In this document: piece after piece, positions 35,508 to 43,755 of the stretch
Layout of the letters: each line of letters begins with the position of its first letter
Numbering within the stretch: the first letter of the stretch is position 1
Assembly (NCBI RefSeq): GCF_022751215.1
Contig: NZ_JAICDG010000002.1
Span: forward strand, 1,860,001 to 1,924,000
Direction: 5' to 3'
DNA: 64,000 nt
DNA from: Actinomadura terrae
GTDB lineage: Bacteria > Actinomycetota > Actinomycetes > Streptosporangiales > Streptosporangiaceae
The notes under the pieces: generated by a model
The model's database searches: none
What the model was told of the DNA's origin: nothing
What the model saw: only the letters and a program-made list of their open reading frames with translations
Position numbers and translations under genes: made by a program

Positions 35508-35708
35508 CTATGCCTCCCGGAGCGAGGTGAGCAGGGTCCGCCAGGCGGCCTGCGTCAGCACCAACGCGGGCCCGGCGGGGTCCTTCGAGTCGCGGACCGC
35601 GCGCAGGTCACTGGCCAGGGGGGCCACCTCGACGCACTGGTCTCCGCTGCCGCTGTGGGACGACTTGCGCCAGCACGCTCCGGTGAGTTCGCGCTGCAGG
35701 TTGGTCAC
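35508..35708 (-). CDS. DUF397 domain protein, 66 aa
   Basis: A typical DUF397 small protein, with WRKSSHSGSGDQCVEVAPL and VRDSKDPAGPALVLT. Its GTG start overlaps the stop of the XRE regulator (GTGA). In Streptomyces such proteins pair with WhiJ-type regulators and modulate them during development; the same is likely here. Confidence 0.93.
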   Translation of the reverse strand: MTNLQRELTGACWRKSSHSGSGDQCVEVAPLASDLRAVRDSKDPAGPALVLTQAAWRTLLTSLREA

Positions 35709-36556
35709 GGGCTGCTCCTTGCTGCCTCGGCGATGAGGTGCGCGGAATCCTCGGGGGACAGGGCCTCCGCCTCGATCCGATCGAAGCGGTCCCTATGTTT
35801 TGCTATTTCCTCGGCGCTCTCAAGGTAAACGTCGCCCATGGTGCCCTCGACGTAGGCGATATCGGGGTCCGCCGCATTCGGATACGACAATATGGTGAAA
35901 CGTCCGTCAAGGCCTGCATGCTCCTGGGCTGTATAAGGAAGTACCTGAACGCATACGAATGGGCGAGTTTCGACCGCCAGGTTGAGCGCCTCCAGCTGGG
36001 CGCGCATCACCTCGGGCCCGCCGATCTGCCGGTGCAGCACCGACTCGTCGAAGATGACGTGCAGTTTCGGCGCGTTCTCACGGTCCAGCAGCGCCTGCCG
36101 GATCGTGCGCGCGGCGATCCGCCGCTCGATCTCCTCCTGGGCGGGCAGCAGCCGCCCCGCGGTGATCACGGCGCGGGAGTACTGCTCGATCTGCAACAGC
36201 CCGTGGATGAGCTGCGGGTCCCAGGTGCGGATGTGCGACGCCTCGTCCTCCAGGGCGACGTAGCTGCCGGTGAAGACGTCCTGGTAGGCGGTCCACCAGC
36301 CGCGCTGGCCGGCCTGCCGGGCGAGCGTGATGAGCGCGTCCCTGGCCGGGCTCGGGACCCCGTACAGGTCGAGGATGTCGGCGATGTCGCCGGGACGCGG
36401 CCGGGTCTGGCTCGTCTCCAGCCGGGACACGGTGGCCCGCGACCAGTCGAGCCGGTCGGCGACCTCCTGCAAGGTCAGCCCCTGCTCCTCGCGCAGCTTG
36501 CGCAACTCCCGGGCCAGCCGCCGTCCACGAACCGTTGGTCGGTAGGTCATGGGCAT
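35705..36556 (-). CDS. WhiJ-type XRE regulator with DUF5753, 283 aa
   Basis: Residues about 12-70 are an XRE helix-turn-helix (LRKLREEQGLTLQEVADRLD and WSRATVSRLETSQTRP). The rest is the DUF5753 sensor-like domain, with IHGLLQIEQYSRAVI and LHVIFDESVLHRQIGG. Such proteins repress developmental or antibiotic genes in streptomycetes together with a DUF397 partner. Start chosen at ATG 36556 because GGGAAG stands five bases before it. The gene is divergent from an anti-sigma-like ATPase. Confidence 0.92.
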   Translation of the reverse strand: MPMTYRPTVRGRRLARELRKLREEQGLTLQEVADRLDWSRATVSRLETSQTRPRPGDIADILDLYGVPSPARDALITLARQAGQRGWWTAYQDVFTGSYVALEDEASHIRTWDPQLIHGLLQIEQYSRAVITAGRLLPAQEEIERRIAARTIRQALLDRENAPKLHVIFDESVLHRQIGGPEVMRAQLEALNLAVETRPFVCVQVLPYTAQEHAGLDGRFTILSYPNAADPDIAYVEGTMGDVYLESAEEIAKHRDRFDRIEAEALSPEDSAHLIAEAARSSP

Positions 36557-36744
36557 GGAGTCTTCCCACTCTGGCGCCGCCCCACAACGCGAATGGCGAA
36601 CCCGGCGCCCCGGGCAGAGCAATCTCCTCAAGGCGGTTGCGATTGTGAGATTCTCACGGGAGTCTGGATGCTGTGACCATCCGGGGACGTAAAGTAACCG
36701 ACGAAGGTCGCGCGTCCCTGCGCGCGTAGACCACGGGAGGACCC

Positions 36745-37290
36745 GTGAAGACCTCGCCCGACATCACCGGCGGCGCCATCCCCGCGGCGTCGCCGCCCCG
36801 GACGCCGGCCACCGCGAGACCCGGCCGGGCGTGGGCGCTGCCCCGCGGCCCGGGCTGCGCCGGGCACGCGCGCCGCGTCCTCGCCGGCGCGCTCGCCGCG
36901 ATCGGCGCGCCCCCGGACGTGATCGCCGACGCCCGGCTCATGGTCAGTGAGCTGGCCACCAACGCCCACCAGCACGCGGGCGAGCACGGCCCGCACGAGC
37001 TGTGGCTCGACCGCGACGGCCCGCTGGAGGTGCGCTGCGCGGTCTTCGACGCCTACGCCGACGCGTTCGGCGACGCCTGCGCCGACCCCCTCTACGACAC
37101 GCGGCTGCCCGGCTACTCCTGGACGTCCGGCGACTGCGGGCGGGGGCTCAGCATCGTCCGGGAGCTGTCGGAGGGGTGCTGGGGCATGCACCGGACGCTG
37201 TCGCGGCTCGGGCCGCCCGTCCAGGGGAAGGCCGTCTGGTTCGCGGTGCCCGCGCGCGACCTCGGCGAGCCGTCCTTCCCGGGCTCCTGA
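36745..37290 (+). CDS. Anti-sigma-type HATPase (RsbW/AbaA-like), 181 aa
   Basis: A Bergerat-fold ATPase of the regulatory type. The N box is VSELATNAHQHAGEHGP and the G boxes are WTSGDCGRGLSIVRELSEG. It lacks the histidine-phosphorylation domain, like anti-sigma factors RsbW/SpoIIAB and the AbaA-cluster proteins. GTG start after GGGAGG. Opposite it is a WhiJ/DUF397 pair, so the three form the familiar actinomycete regulatory trio. Its partner sigma factor is not in the window. Confidence 0.87.
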   Translation: MKTSPDITGGAIPAASPPRTPATARPGRAWALPRGPGCAGHARRVLAGALAAIGAPPDVIADARLMVSELATNAHQHAGEHGPHELWLDRDGPLEVRCAVFDAYADAFGDACADPLYDTRLPGYSWTSGDCGRGLSIVRELSEGCWGMHRTLSRLGPPVQGKAVWFAVPARDLGEPSFPGS

Positions 37291-37334
37291 CCCCCGCGGG
37301 GGACTCCTCGCGGGCGTGATCCGCTCGGGTGTGC

Positions 37335-37520
37335 GATCCTGTGCCTTGCGACGGAAGCGGAGGAACCCGGTGCGAATCCGGGGCTGTCCCGCAACTGTGA
37401 CCAGGGGAGTTCCCCCTCGCTCGCGCCACGGCCGCCTTCGGGACGGCTGGAAGGCCGAGGGGGAGCCGTGATCCGGGAGCCAGGAGACTCCGGCCGTCGG
37501 ACAGGAACCGCCACGGGCGT
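37335..37520 (+). promoter_or_regulatory. Cobalamin (B12) riboswitch
   Basis: The conserved core is visible: a GGAAGCGGAGGAA segment, then CCCGGTGCGAATCCGGGGC, TGTCCCGCAACTGTGA, and the B12 box GAGCCAGGAGACTCCGGC near 37476-37493. The final stem lies about 28-50 bases before the start codon at 37548. Adenosylcobalamin binding should shut off translation or transcription of the chelatase gene and the cob genes behind it. Confidence 0.92.
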
Positions 37521-37547
37521 GGACACCCGAGGAAAGGACGACGAGGC

Positions 37548-39611
37548 ATGCCCCCTGCCGAACCGGCGCCGACCCGCGAGACGTCGCCGCCCCCCGCGAC
37601 ACCCCCGAACCCCGAGCGCGGACGCGCCGCGCGCTACCCGTTCTCCGCCGTCGTCGGGATGGCCGACCTCAAGCTCGCGCTGCTGATCAACGCCGTGTCG
37701 CCGGGCGTCGGCGGCGTGCTGGTGCGCGGCGAGAAGGGCACCGCGAAGTCGACGATCGTCCGCGCGCTGGCCGCGCTGCTGCCGCCGGTCGAGGTCGCCC
37801 ACGGCTGCCGCTTCTCCTGCGACCCGCGGACGCCCGATCCGGGCTGCCCCGACGCACCGCACCCCGGCGCCGGGGGCGAGCGGCCCGCGCGGCTGGTCGA
37901 GCTGCCGGTGGGCGCCTCGGAGGACCGGCTCACCGGCTCGCTGGACATCGAGCGCGCGCTGACCGAGGGCGTGCGGGCGTTCGAACCCGGCCTGCTCGCG
38001 GCGGCGCACCGCGGCGTCCTGTACGTGGACGAGGTCAACCTGCTGCACGACCACCTGGTCGACCTGCTGCTGGACGCGGCGGCGATGGGCGAGTCCCACG
38101 TCGAGCGCGAGGGCGTGTCGGTGCGGCACGCGGCGCGGTTCCTGCTGGTGGGGACCATGAACCCGGAGGAGGGCGAGCTGCGGCCGCAGCTGCTCGACCG
38201 GTTCGGGCTGACGGTGGAGGTGGCCGCGACCCGCGACCCCGCCGAGCGCGCGGAGGTCGTCCGGCGGCGGCTGCGGTTCGAGGACGACCCAGAGCGCTTC
38301 GCCGCGGGCTTCGCCGACGACGAGGCCGCGCTGGCCGAGCGGATCGCCGCCGCCCGCGACCGGCTGCCCGGCGTCGAGCTGACCGACGCGGCGCTCCGCC
38401 AGATCACGGCGGTGTGCGCGTCGTTCGAGGTGGACGGGCTGCGCGCCGACCTCGTCACGGCGCGGGCGGCGATCGCGCTGGCCGCCTGGCACGGGCGGGC
38501 CGCCGTCACCGCCGACGACGTGCGGACCGCCGCGCGCCTCGCCCTGCCGCACCGGCGCCGCCGCGACCCGTTCGACGCGCCGGGCCTCGACCGGCAGAAG
38601 CTCGACGAGGTCCTGGACGAACACGGCGACCCCGATCCCGACCCCGACCCCGATCCCGGGCCGCCGGACGACGGGCCGGACGGCGGGCCCGGCGGCGGCC
38701 CCGACGGCGGGCCGAGCGTGGAGGCGCCGGGGGACGTCCCCCAGGACGGCGGGGAGTCGTCCGAGCCGTCCGTGGAGAGCGGACAGGGGCGGTCGTCGGA
38801 CACCGAGCCCGCCCCGGCCGACGCCGCATACAGGCCTCGCCTGTTCACCGTGCCCGGCGTGGGCGCGGGCGCCCCGGGACGGCGTTCCAAGGCGCGCAGC
38901 CCCTACGGACGCGTGTCCGGAGCCCGTCCGGGCGCGCGCGGCCTGCACCTCACCGCGACGCTGAGGGCCGCCGCGCCGCACCAGGTCGCGCGCGGGCGCG
39001 CCGGGCACGGGCTGGTCGTGACGCCGGAGGACCTGAGGGAGGCCGTCCGGGACGGCCGTGAGGGCAACCTCGTGCTGTTCGTCGTGGACGCGAGCGGGTC
39101 GATGGCGGCGCGCAAGCGGATGCGCGCGGTCAAGGGCGCGGTGCTCAGCCTGCTCATGGACGCCTACCAGCGGCGCGACAAGGTCGGCCTCATCACGTTC
39201 CGGGGCGCGGACGCGGAGCTGGCGCTGCCGCCGACGTCCTCGGTCGAGGCCGGGGCGCGCCGCCTCGACCGGTTGCCGACCGGCGGCCGGACGCCGCTGT
39301 CGGCCGGTCTGCTGCGCGCCGCCGAGGTGCTGCGGGTGGAGCGGCTGCGCGACCCGGCGCGCCGTCCGCTGCTGGTCGTGGTCACCGACGGGCGCGCCAC
39401 GCACGGGCCAGATCCGGCCAGGGTCGCGGGGCTGCTCGCGGGCTCGCTCGGGAGCGGCGCGGCGGTGGTCGTGGACTGCGAGTCGGGGCCGGTGCGGCTC
39501 GGGCTCGCGGGCGCGCTCGGCGCCCGGCTCGGCGCGGAGGTCGTGCACCTCGACCGGCTGGGCGCGGACTCGCTCGCCGGGGTCGTCCGGGACGCGCGGA
39601 GCGTCGCATGA
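37548..39611 (+). CDS. Cobalto/magnesium chelatase ChlI-ChlD fused subunit, 687 aa
   Basis: An AAA+ ATPase fused to a von Willebrand A domain. Walker A is GEKGTAKST (61-69), with VLYVDEVNLL Walker B and sensor LVGTMNPEEGELRPQLLDRF. A low-complexity Asp/Pro and Gly/Pro linker spans about 360-430. The C-terminal VWA domain has the metal-binding DASGSM (about 514) and LITFRG. Such fusions serve CobN-type cobalt insertion into hydrogenobyrinic acid diamide. CobN itself is not in the window, so the partner must be elsewhere. It is controlled by the riboswitch just upstream. A short gap leads to cobO. Confidence 0.92.
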   Translation: MPPAEPAPTRETSPPPATPPNPERGRAARYPFSAVVGMADLKLALLINAVSPGVGGVLVRGEKGTAKSTIVRALAALLPPVEVAHGCRFSCDPRTPDPGCPDAPHPGAGGERPARLVELPVGASEDRLTGSLDIERALTEGVRAFEPGLLAAAHRGVLYVDEVNLLHDHLVDLLLDAAAMGESHVEREGVSVRHAARFLLVGTMNPEEGELRPQLLDRFGLTVEVAATRDPAERAEVVRRRLRFEDDPERFAAGFADDEAALAERIAAARDRLPGVELTDAALRQITAVCASFEVDGLRADLVTARAAIALAAWHGRAAVTADDVRTAARLALPHRRRRDPFDAPGLDRQKLDEVLDEHGDPDPDPDPDPGPPDDGPDGGPGGGPDGGPSVEAPGDVPQDGGESSEPSVESGQGRSSDTEPAPADAAYRPRLFTVPGVGAGAPGRRSKARSPYGRVSGARPGARGLHLTATLRAAAPHQVARGRAGHGLVVTPEDLREAVRDGREGNLVLFVVDASGSMAARKRMRAVKGAVLSLLMDAYQRRDKVGLITFRGADAELALPPTSSVEAGARRLDRLPTGGRTPLSAGLLRAAEVLRVERLRDPARRPLLVVVTDGRATHGPDPARVAGLLAGSLGSGAAVVVDCESGPVRLGLAGALGARLGAEVVHLDRLGADSLAGVVRDARSVA

Positions 39612-39663
39612 CAGTCGTGGGAACCCGAGCCTTCGTAGGACGCCGCGAGAAGGGCGGAAGCTG

Positions 39664-40278
39664 ATGCCGCAGGGCAAGCCGGAGTACGTGCCGCAGGACG
39701 GGATGACGACGCGGGAGCGCCGCAACCGTCCGCTGGTGGTGGTCCACACCGGGCCGGGCAAGGGCAAGTCGACCGCCGCGTTCGGGTTGGCGCTGCGCGG
39801 GTGGAACCAGGGCTGGCCGATCGGGGTGTTCCAGTTCGTGAAGTCCGCGAAGTGGCGCATCGGCGAGGAGAACGCGCTGCGCGCGCTGGGCCGCCTGCAC
39901 GACGAGACCGGCGAGGGCGGGCCGGTGTTCTGGACGAAGATGGGCGAGGGCTGGTCGTGGATCCAGCGGCCCGGCTCCGAGGCCGACCACGAGGCCGACG
40001 CGCGCGAGGGCTGGGAGCAGATCAAGCGCGACCTCGCCGCCGAGACCTACCGCCTCTACGTACTGGACGAGTTCACCTACCCGATGAAGTGGGGCTGGGT
40101 CGACGTCGAGGACGTCATCGCCGCGCTCCGCGACCGGCCCGGCAACCAGCACGTCGTGATCACCGGCCGGGACGCCGACCCGCGGCTGATGGAGTTCGCC
40201 GACCTCGTGACCGAGATGGGCAAGGTCAGGCACCCGATGGACCGGGGGCAGAAGGGCCAGAGGGGCATTGAGTGGTGA
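39664..40278 (+). CDS. cobO: Corrinoid adenosyltransferase CobO/BtuR, 204 aa
   Basis: Transfers the 5'-deoxyadenosyl group of ATP to the Co(I) corrinoid. The family P-loop is GPGKGKST (residues 30-37), and the conserved motif LYVLDEFTYPMKWGW carries the acidic residue of Walker B. The C terminus DLVTEMGKVRHPMDRGQKG is typical. ATG at 39664 follows AAGGGCGG. The stop lies at the head of an 11-bp tandem repeat leading to cobB. Confidence 0.95.
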   Translation: MPQGKPEYVPQDGMTTRERRNRPLVVVHTGPGKGKSTAAFGLALRGWNQGWPIGVFQFVKSAKWRIGEENALRALGRLHDETGEGGPVFWTKMGEGWSWIQRPGSEADHEADAREGWEQIKRDLAAETYRLYVLDEFTYPMKWGWVDVEDVIAALRDRPGNQHVVITGRDADPRLMEFADLVTEMGKVRHPMDRGQKGQRGIEW

Positions 40279-40303
40279 GCGGGTGGTGACCGGGTGGTGA
40301 GCG
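40271..40303 (+). repeat. Three tandem copies of an 11-bp unit at the cobO-cobB junction
   Basis: The units GTGGTGAGCGG-like run from the last codons of cobO to the GTG start of cobB. Each contains GTGGTGA; because the period is 11, successive units present GTG in different frames. The third unit gives the cobB start. The arrangement probably arose by replication slippage and sets the gap between the two genes. Confidence 0.8.
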
Positions 40304-41718
40304 GGGTTCCGCGGATCGTCGTCGCGGCGCCCGCGTCGGGGAGCGGCAAGACGACCGTGGCGACCGGGCTGATGGCCGCGTTCACCGCGCGCGGGCTCGC
40401 GGTGTCCCCGCACAAGGTGGGCCCGGACTACATCGACCCCGGGTACCACGCGCTCGCCACGGGACGTCCCGGGCGCAACCTCGATCCGTGGCTGACGTCG
40501 GAGGACCTCGTCGTCCCGCTGTTCCTGCACGGCGCGGCCGGCGCCGACGTCGCGGTCGTCGAGGGCGTGATGGGCCTGTACGACGGCACGGCCGGGACGG
40601 TGCCGTCCGGCTCGCTGGGCGGCGGGGACTACGCGTCCACCGCGCACGTCGCGACGCTGCTGGACGCCCCGGTCGTGCTGGTCGTGGACGCCTCGGCGGC
40701 GGCCGGGCGCTCGGTCGCCGCGCTCGTGCACGGGTTCCGCTCGTTCGGGACGGCCAGGGTCGGCGGCGTGATCCTCAACCGGCTGGGCTCGGACGGGCAC
40801 GAGCGGATGTGCCGCGAGGCCCTCGCGGAGCTGGGGCTGCCGGTGCTGGGCGCGCTGCGGCGGCACGAGGACGCGGCGACGCCGTCCCGGCACCTCGGGC
40901 TCGTCCCGGCCGCCGAGCGCAGGCCGGACGCGGTGGCGAGCGTCCGCCGGATGGGCGAGATGGTCGCCTCGTCCTGCGACCTGGACGCCGTGCTGGCGCT
41001 GGCCCGCGACGTCCCCGCGCTGGACGCCGCCCCCTGGGACCCGGCCGAGGAGGTGGACGCACCTTCCGGCGGCGAAAGGCCGCGGATCGCCGTCGCCGGA
41101 GGGCCCGCGTTCACGTTCGGCTACGCGGAGAACGAGGAACTCCTGGACGCGGCGGGCGCGGAGGTCGTCCGGTTCGATCCGCTGCGGGACGAGGCGCTCC
41201 CCGAGGGGACGCGCGGCGTCGTCATCGGCGGCGGGTTCCCCGAGGTGTACGCGGCTGAGCTGTCGGCCAACGAGCCGCTGCGCAAGGACCTGGCCGCGTT
41301 CGCGCAGTCGGCGCGTCCCCTCTACGCGGAATGCGCGGGCCTCCTCTATCTCGCGGAGGAGTTGGACGGCGCGCCGATGTGCGGCGTCCTGGACGGGGTC
41401 AAGGCGACCATGGCCCCGCGCCTGACACTGGGCTATCGTGCCGCGGTGGCGGTGACCGACTCGGTCGTCGCCCGGACGGGGGAGCGGCTGCGCGGCCACG
41501 AGTTCCACCGCACGGTCACGGAACCGGGCCACGGGGGCTCGTCAGGCAAGCCCGGCGGGCCCGGCGGGACGTGGCGGGCGGCGTGGCAGTGGTCGACGTC
41601 CGGTCCGGAGGGTTTCGTGAAGGGCGAGTGTGTCGCGTCCTACCTGCATCTGCACTGGGCCGGGTCGCCGTGGCTCGCGAGCAGGATGGTGAGGGCCGGC
41701 GGAGGGGACCGTCAGTGA
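40294..41718 (+). CDS. cobB: Cobyrinic acid a,c-diamide synthase CobB/CbiA, 474 aa
   Basis: Amidates the a and c carboxyls with glutamine and ATP. N-terminal P-loop ASGSGKTTVATGL, then PHKVGPDYIDPGYHALATGR and EGVMGLYDG. The C-terminal glutamine amidotransferase has the Cys in LYAECAGLLYLAEEL and the region RGHEFHRTVTEP with the His. Start is GTG at 40294 (or the adjacent GTG at 40297), within a tandem repeat. The stop overlaps the next gene (GTGA). Confidence 0.95.
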   Translation: MVSGVPRIVVAAPASGSGKTTVATGLMAAFTARGLAVSPHKVGPDYIDPGYHALATGRPGRNLDPWLTSEDLVVPLFLHGAAGADVAVVEGVMGLYDGTAGTVPSGSLGGGDYASTAHVATLLDAPVVLVVDASAAAGRSVAALVHGFRSFGTARVGGVILNRLGSDGHERMCREALAELGLPVLGALRRHEDAATPSRHLGLVPAAERRPDAVASVRRMGEMVASSCDLDAVLALARDVPALDAAPWDPAEEVDAPSGGERPRIAVAGGPAFTFGYAENEELLDAAGAEVVRFDPLRDEALPEGTRGVVIGGGFPEVYAAELSANEPLRKDLAAFAQSARPLYAECAGLLYLAEELDGAPMCGVLDGVKATMAPRLTLGYRAAVAVTDSVVARTGERLRGHEFHRTVTEPGHGGSSGKPGGPGGTWRAAWQWSTSGPEGFVKGECVASYLHLHWAGSPWLASRMVRAGGGDRQ

Positions 41719-42317
41719 ACGCCTTCAAGGAGATCGAGCGCCTGGAGGGCGGGCGGCTCGTCCTGCGCCCGTTCGGGCTCGACGACGCCGCCGACGTGAT
41801 CGAGGTGATCCGCGCCGGGGAGGACTTCCTCCCGCCCAACTTCCCGACCGTGCTGGAGGCCGAGCCGATCGCCTGGTTCCTCCAGGAGGGCATCCACAAC
41901 GTGCAGCGGCTCGGGTTGGCCCTGCACCTCGCCGTGACCGACCGCGAGACGAGCCGCCTGCTCGGGACCATCGGGCTCTTCCGCCTCGACTGGAACCACC
42001 TCACCTGCGAGGTCGGCTACGGGGTGCGGCCGAGCGCGCGCGGGAACGGCTACGCGACGGAGGCCCTGAAGCTCGTCACCCGGTGGGCCCTACGCGAATG
42101 TGGGCTGTTCCGGGTGGAGCTGCGCGCGCTGGTCAGCAACCACGCCTCGATCCGCGTCGCGGAGAAGGGCGGCTACCAGCGCGAGGGGGTGGCGCGGGGG
42201 GCGGAGCGCCGTTCCGACGGCGTCAACGAGGACATGGTCGTCTTCAGCATGCTCGCCACCGACCCGCTCGTCGCGTTCCCCGGCAGCCTTGTCGACCAGG
42301 GGGAGCGGCGGACATGA
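41715..42317 (+). CDS. GNAT acetyltransferase (RimJ/RimL-like) inside the cob operon, 200 aa
   Basis: GNAT fold with LVLRPFGLDDAADVIEVIR, HLAVTDRETSRLLGTIGLFR, the acetyl-CoA loop VRPSARGNGYATEALKLV and LVSNHASIRVAEKGGYQREG. It belongs to the RimJ/RimL/diamine-type group that acetylates N termini or polyamines. Its start and stop overlap cobB (GTGA) and the unknown 167-residue gene (ATGA), so it is bound into the operon by translation coupling. A role in cobalamin synthesis is not known; chance insertion or a corrinoid-related acetylation are both possible. Confidence 0.88.
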   Translation: MNAFKEIERLEGGRLVLRPFGLDDAADVIEVIRAGEDFLPPNFPTVLEAEPIAWFLQEGIHNVQRLGLALHLAVTDRETSRLLGTIGLFRLDWNHLTCEVGYGVRPSARGNGYATEALKLVTRWALRECGLFRVELRALVSNHASIRVAEKGGYQREGVARGAERRSDGVNEDMVVFSMLATDPLVAFPGSLVDQGERRT

Positions 42318-42817
42318 CGGCGGCGGACGCGGCGTCGCACGGCGAGACGACCCTGGTGCTGTACGGGGAGGGCGCGGGCGAGGCCGCCCGGCGGATGCTC
42401 CCGGCGCTCCCGGACGCCTGCTTCGCGCCCGTGGATCTGGACGAGCTGGCTGAGCTGACCGCCGCCGTCGAGCACGGCCTCGCACAGGTCGTGCTGATCG
42501 CGGGCCTGGACGAGCAGGCCGCGCTCGCGACCGCACCCGCGTCGGACGTCCTCGGTTCGATCACGCGGGACATGGACGGCGGCCCCGCGCTGTCCGCCGA
42601 GATAGCGGGCGCCCCCCGGCGCGCCTACGAGCTGTGGGAGGCGGCCGGGAAGCTCGGCCCGTGCGGCCGCGAGCTGTGCCGCCGCACCGCCGGTGAGCTG
42701 GAGCGGCGCGCGGCTCAGGTTGCGGGCTCGGCGGAGAGCCCGATCGCGGCGCAGGTCGTGCTGGTGGACTCGACCGGGCAGCGCATGGTCGGCATGTTCG
42801 GGCGGATGGCGCGATGA
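42314..42817 (+). CDS. Unknown protein in cobalamin operon, 167 aa
   Basis: The product starts MTAADAASHGETTLVLYGEG and has a helical middle (GKLGPCGRELCRRTAGELER). Its C-terminal VVLVDSTGQRMVGMFGRM has a faint likeness to the strand-turn of CbiG-type proteins, too weak to assign. Two Cys, no membrane segment, no signal. Start and stop both overlap the neighbours (ATGA), so it is translated with the GNAT and CobL-like genes. Good codon bias supports a real gene. Function unknown; it may supply what the truncated CbiE half of the next gene lacks, but I see no methylase motif. Confidence 0.7.
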   Translation: MTAADAASHGETTLVLYGEGAGEAARRMLPALPDACFAPVDLDELAELTAAVEHGLAQVVLIAGLDEQAALATAPASDVLGSITRDMDGGPALSAEIAGAPRRAYELWEAAGKLGPCGRELCRRTAGELERRAAQVAGSAESPIAAQVVLVDSTGQRMVGMFGRMAR

Positions 42818-43755
42818 CACGCGTTTCCCTGGCGGGTCTGGCGTTCGCGCGGGCAGGCCTTTCCCCGGACGGCGCGCTCGTCGTGTCGGCGCGCGAACTG
42901 CGGCGGGCGGTGAACGTGTGCCGCGCCCACCCGAAGGTGGCGGTGCTGACGGCCCCCGACGCGGGGCCGGCGGAACTGGCGCGCGCGTTGTTCCCGCAGA
43001 CCCCGCGCTCGTTCGTCGTGTGCGAGGGGCTGGACGGGCCCGAGGAGCGCATCGTGCACGTCCGCCCGGCGGAGGCGACCACGCGGCCGTGGACCAACCC
43101 GGATGTGGTCCTTGTCCTGGACGACCGTCGTCCGCCGGAGGAGAACGGCTGGATTCACGGTGCGGCCCTGGGGCCGTCCGAGTGGGCCCTTCCGCAGGAG
43201 GCGTTCGGTGACGCGACGGGCCTGGAACCGGGGATTCGCGCGTTCGTGCTGGCGAAACTGGGGCCGCGCCTGGGCGACATGGTCTGGGACGTGGGTTCCG
43301 GCGACGGTTCGGTGGGCATCGAGTGCGCGCGCTTCGGCGCCGCCGTGGTCGCCGTCGAACGCGACAAGGCCGACTATGAGCGCGTGCGGGAGAACGTCCG
43401 CGCGCACGGGGTGAGGGTGGCGGTGTCGCGGGGGGAGGTCCCGTCCGTCCTCGACCATCTGCCCGAGCCCGACGCCGTGTTCACCGGACGCGGCGGCCCC
43501 GAGACCCTCGCGGCCTGCGCCGAGCGTGCGCTGAGCCGGGTCGCCGCCGTCGCGACGGCCGAGGAGGCTCCCGCCCTGCTCGAGGTCCTGTCCGGGCGGG
43601 GGTTCACCGCCGGAGCGGTCGAGCTGCGGGCGGCCCCGATGCCCGCGCCGGTGACGGTCGTCTGGGGACGGCGCGGCGGGCCCGCCGCGCCGTCGCGCCC
43701 GCCCAGGGACGTCCGGCGGGTGGAGACGATCCCGATCGTGGGCCTCGGGCCATGA
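42814..43755 (+). CDS. cobL: Precorrin-6Y methyltransferase-type protein CobL, lacking the CbiE N-terminal half
   Basis: Residues about 150-300 are a CbiT domain (LGDMVWDVGSGDGSVGIECA), the C15 methylase/decarboxylase. The N-terminal part, VSLAGLAFARAGLSPDGALV through VVCEGLDGPEERIVHV, matches only the second half of CbiE. The GxGPG SAM-binding N-terminal subdomain of about 80-100 residues is missing. A full CobL is near 400 residues; this one is 313. The CbiT half could act alone, with a separate CbiE elsewhere. Start is ATG at 42814 in an ATGA overlap; I find no upstream frame extending the missing part. Confidence 0.85.
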   Translation: MTRVSLAGLAFARAGLSPDGALVVSARELRRAVNVCRAHPKVAVLTAPDAGPAELARALFPQTPRSFVVCEGLDGPEERIVHVRPAEATTRPWTNPDVVLVLDDRRPPEENGWIHGAALGPSEWALPQEAFGDATGLEPGIRAFVLAKLGPRLGDMVWDVGSGDGSVGIECARFGAAVVAVERDKADYERVRENVRAHGVRVAVSRGEVPSVLDHLPEPDAVFTGRGGPETLAACAERALSRVAAVATAEEAPALLEVLSGRGFTAGAVELRAAPMPAPVTVVWGRRGGPAAPSRPPRDVRRVETIPIVGLGP

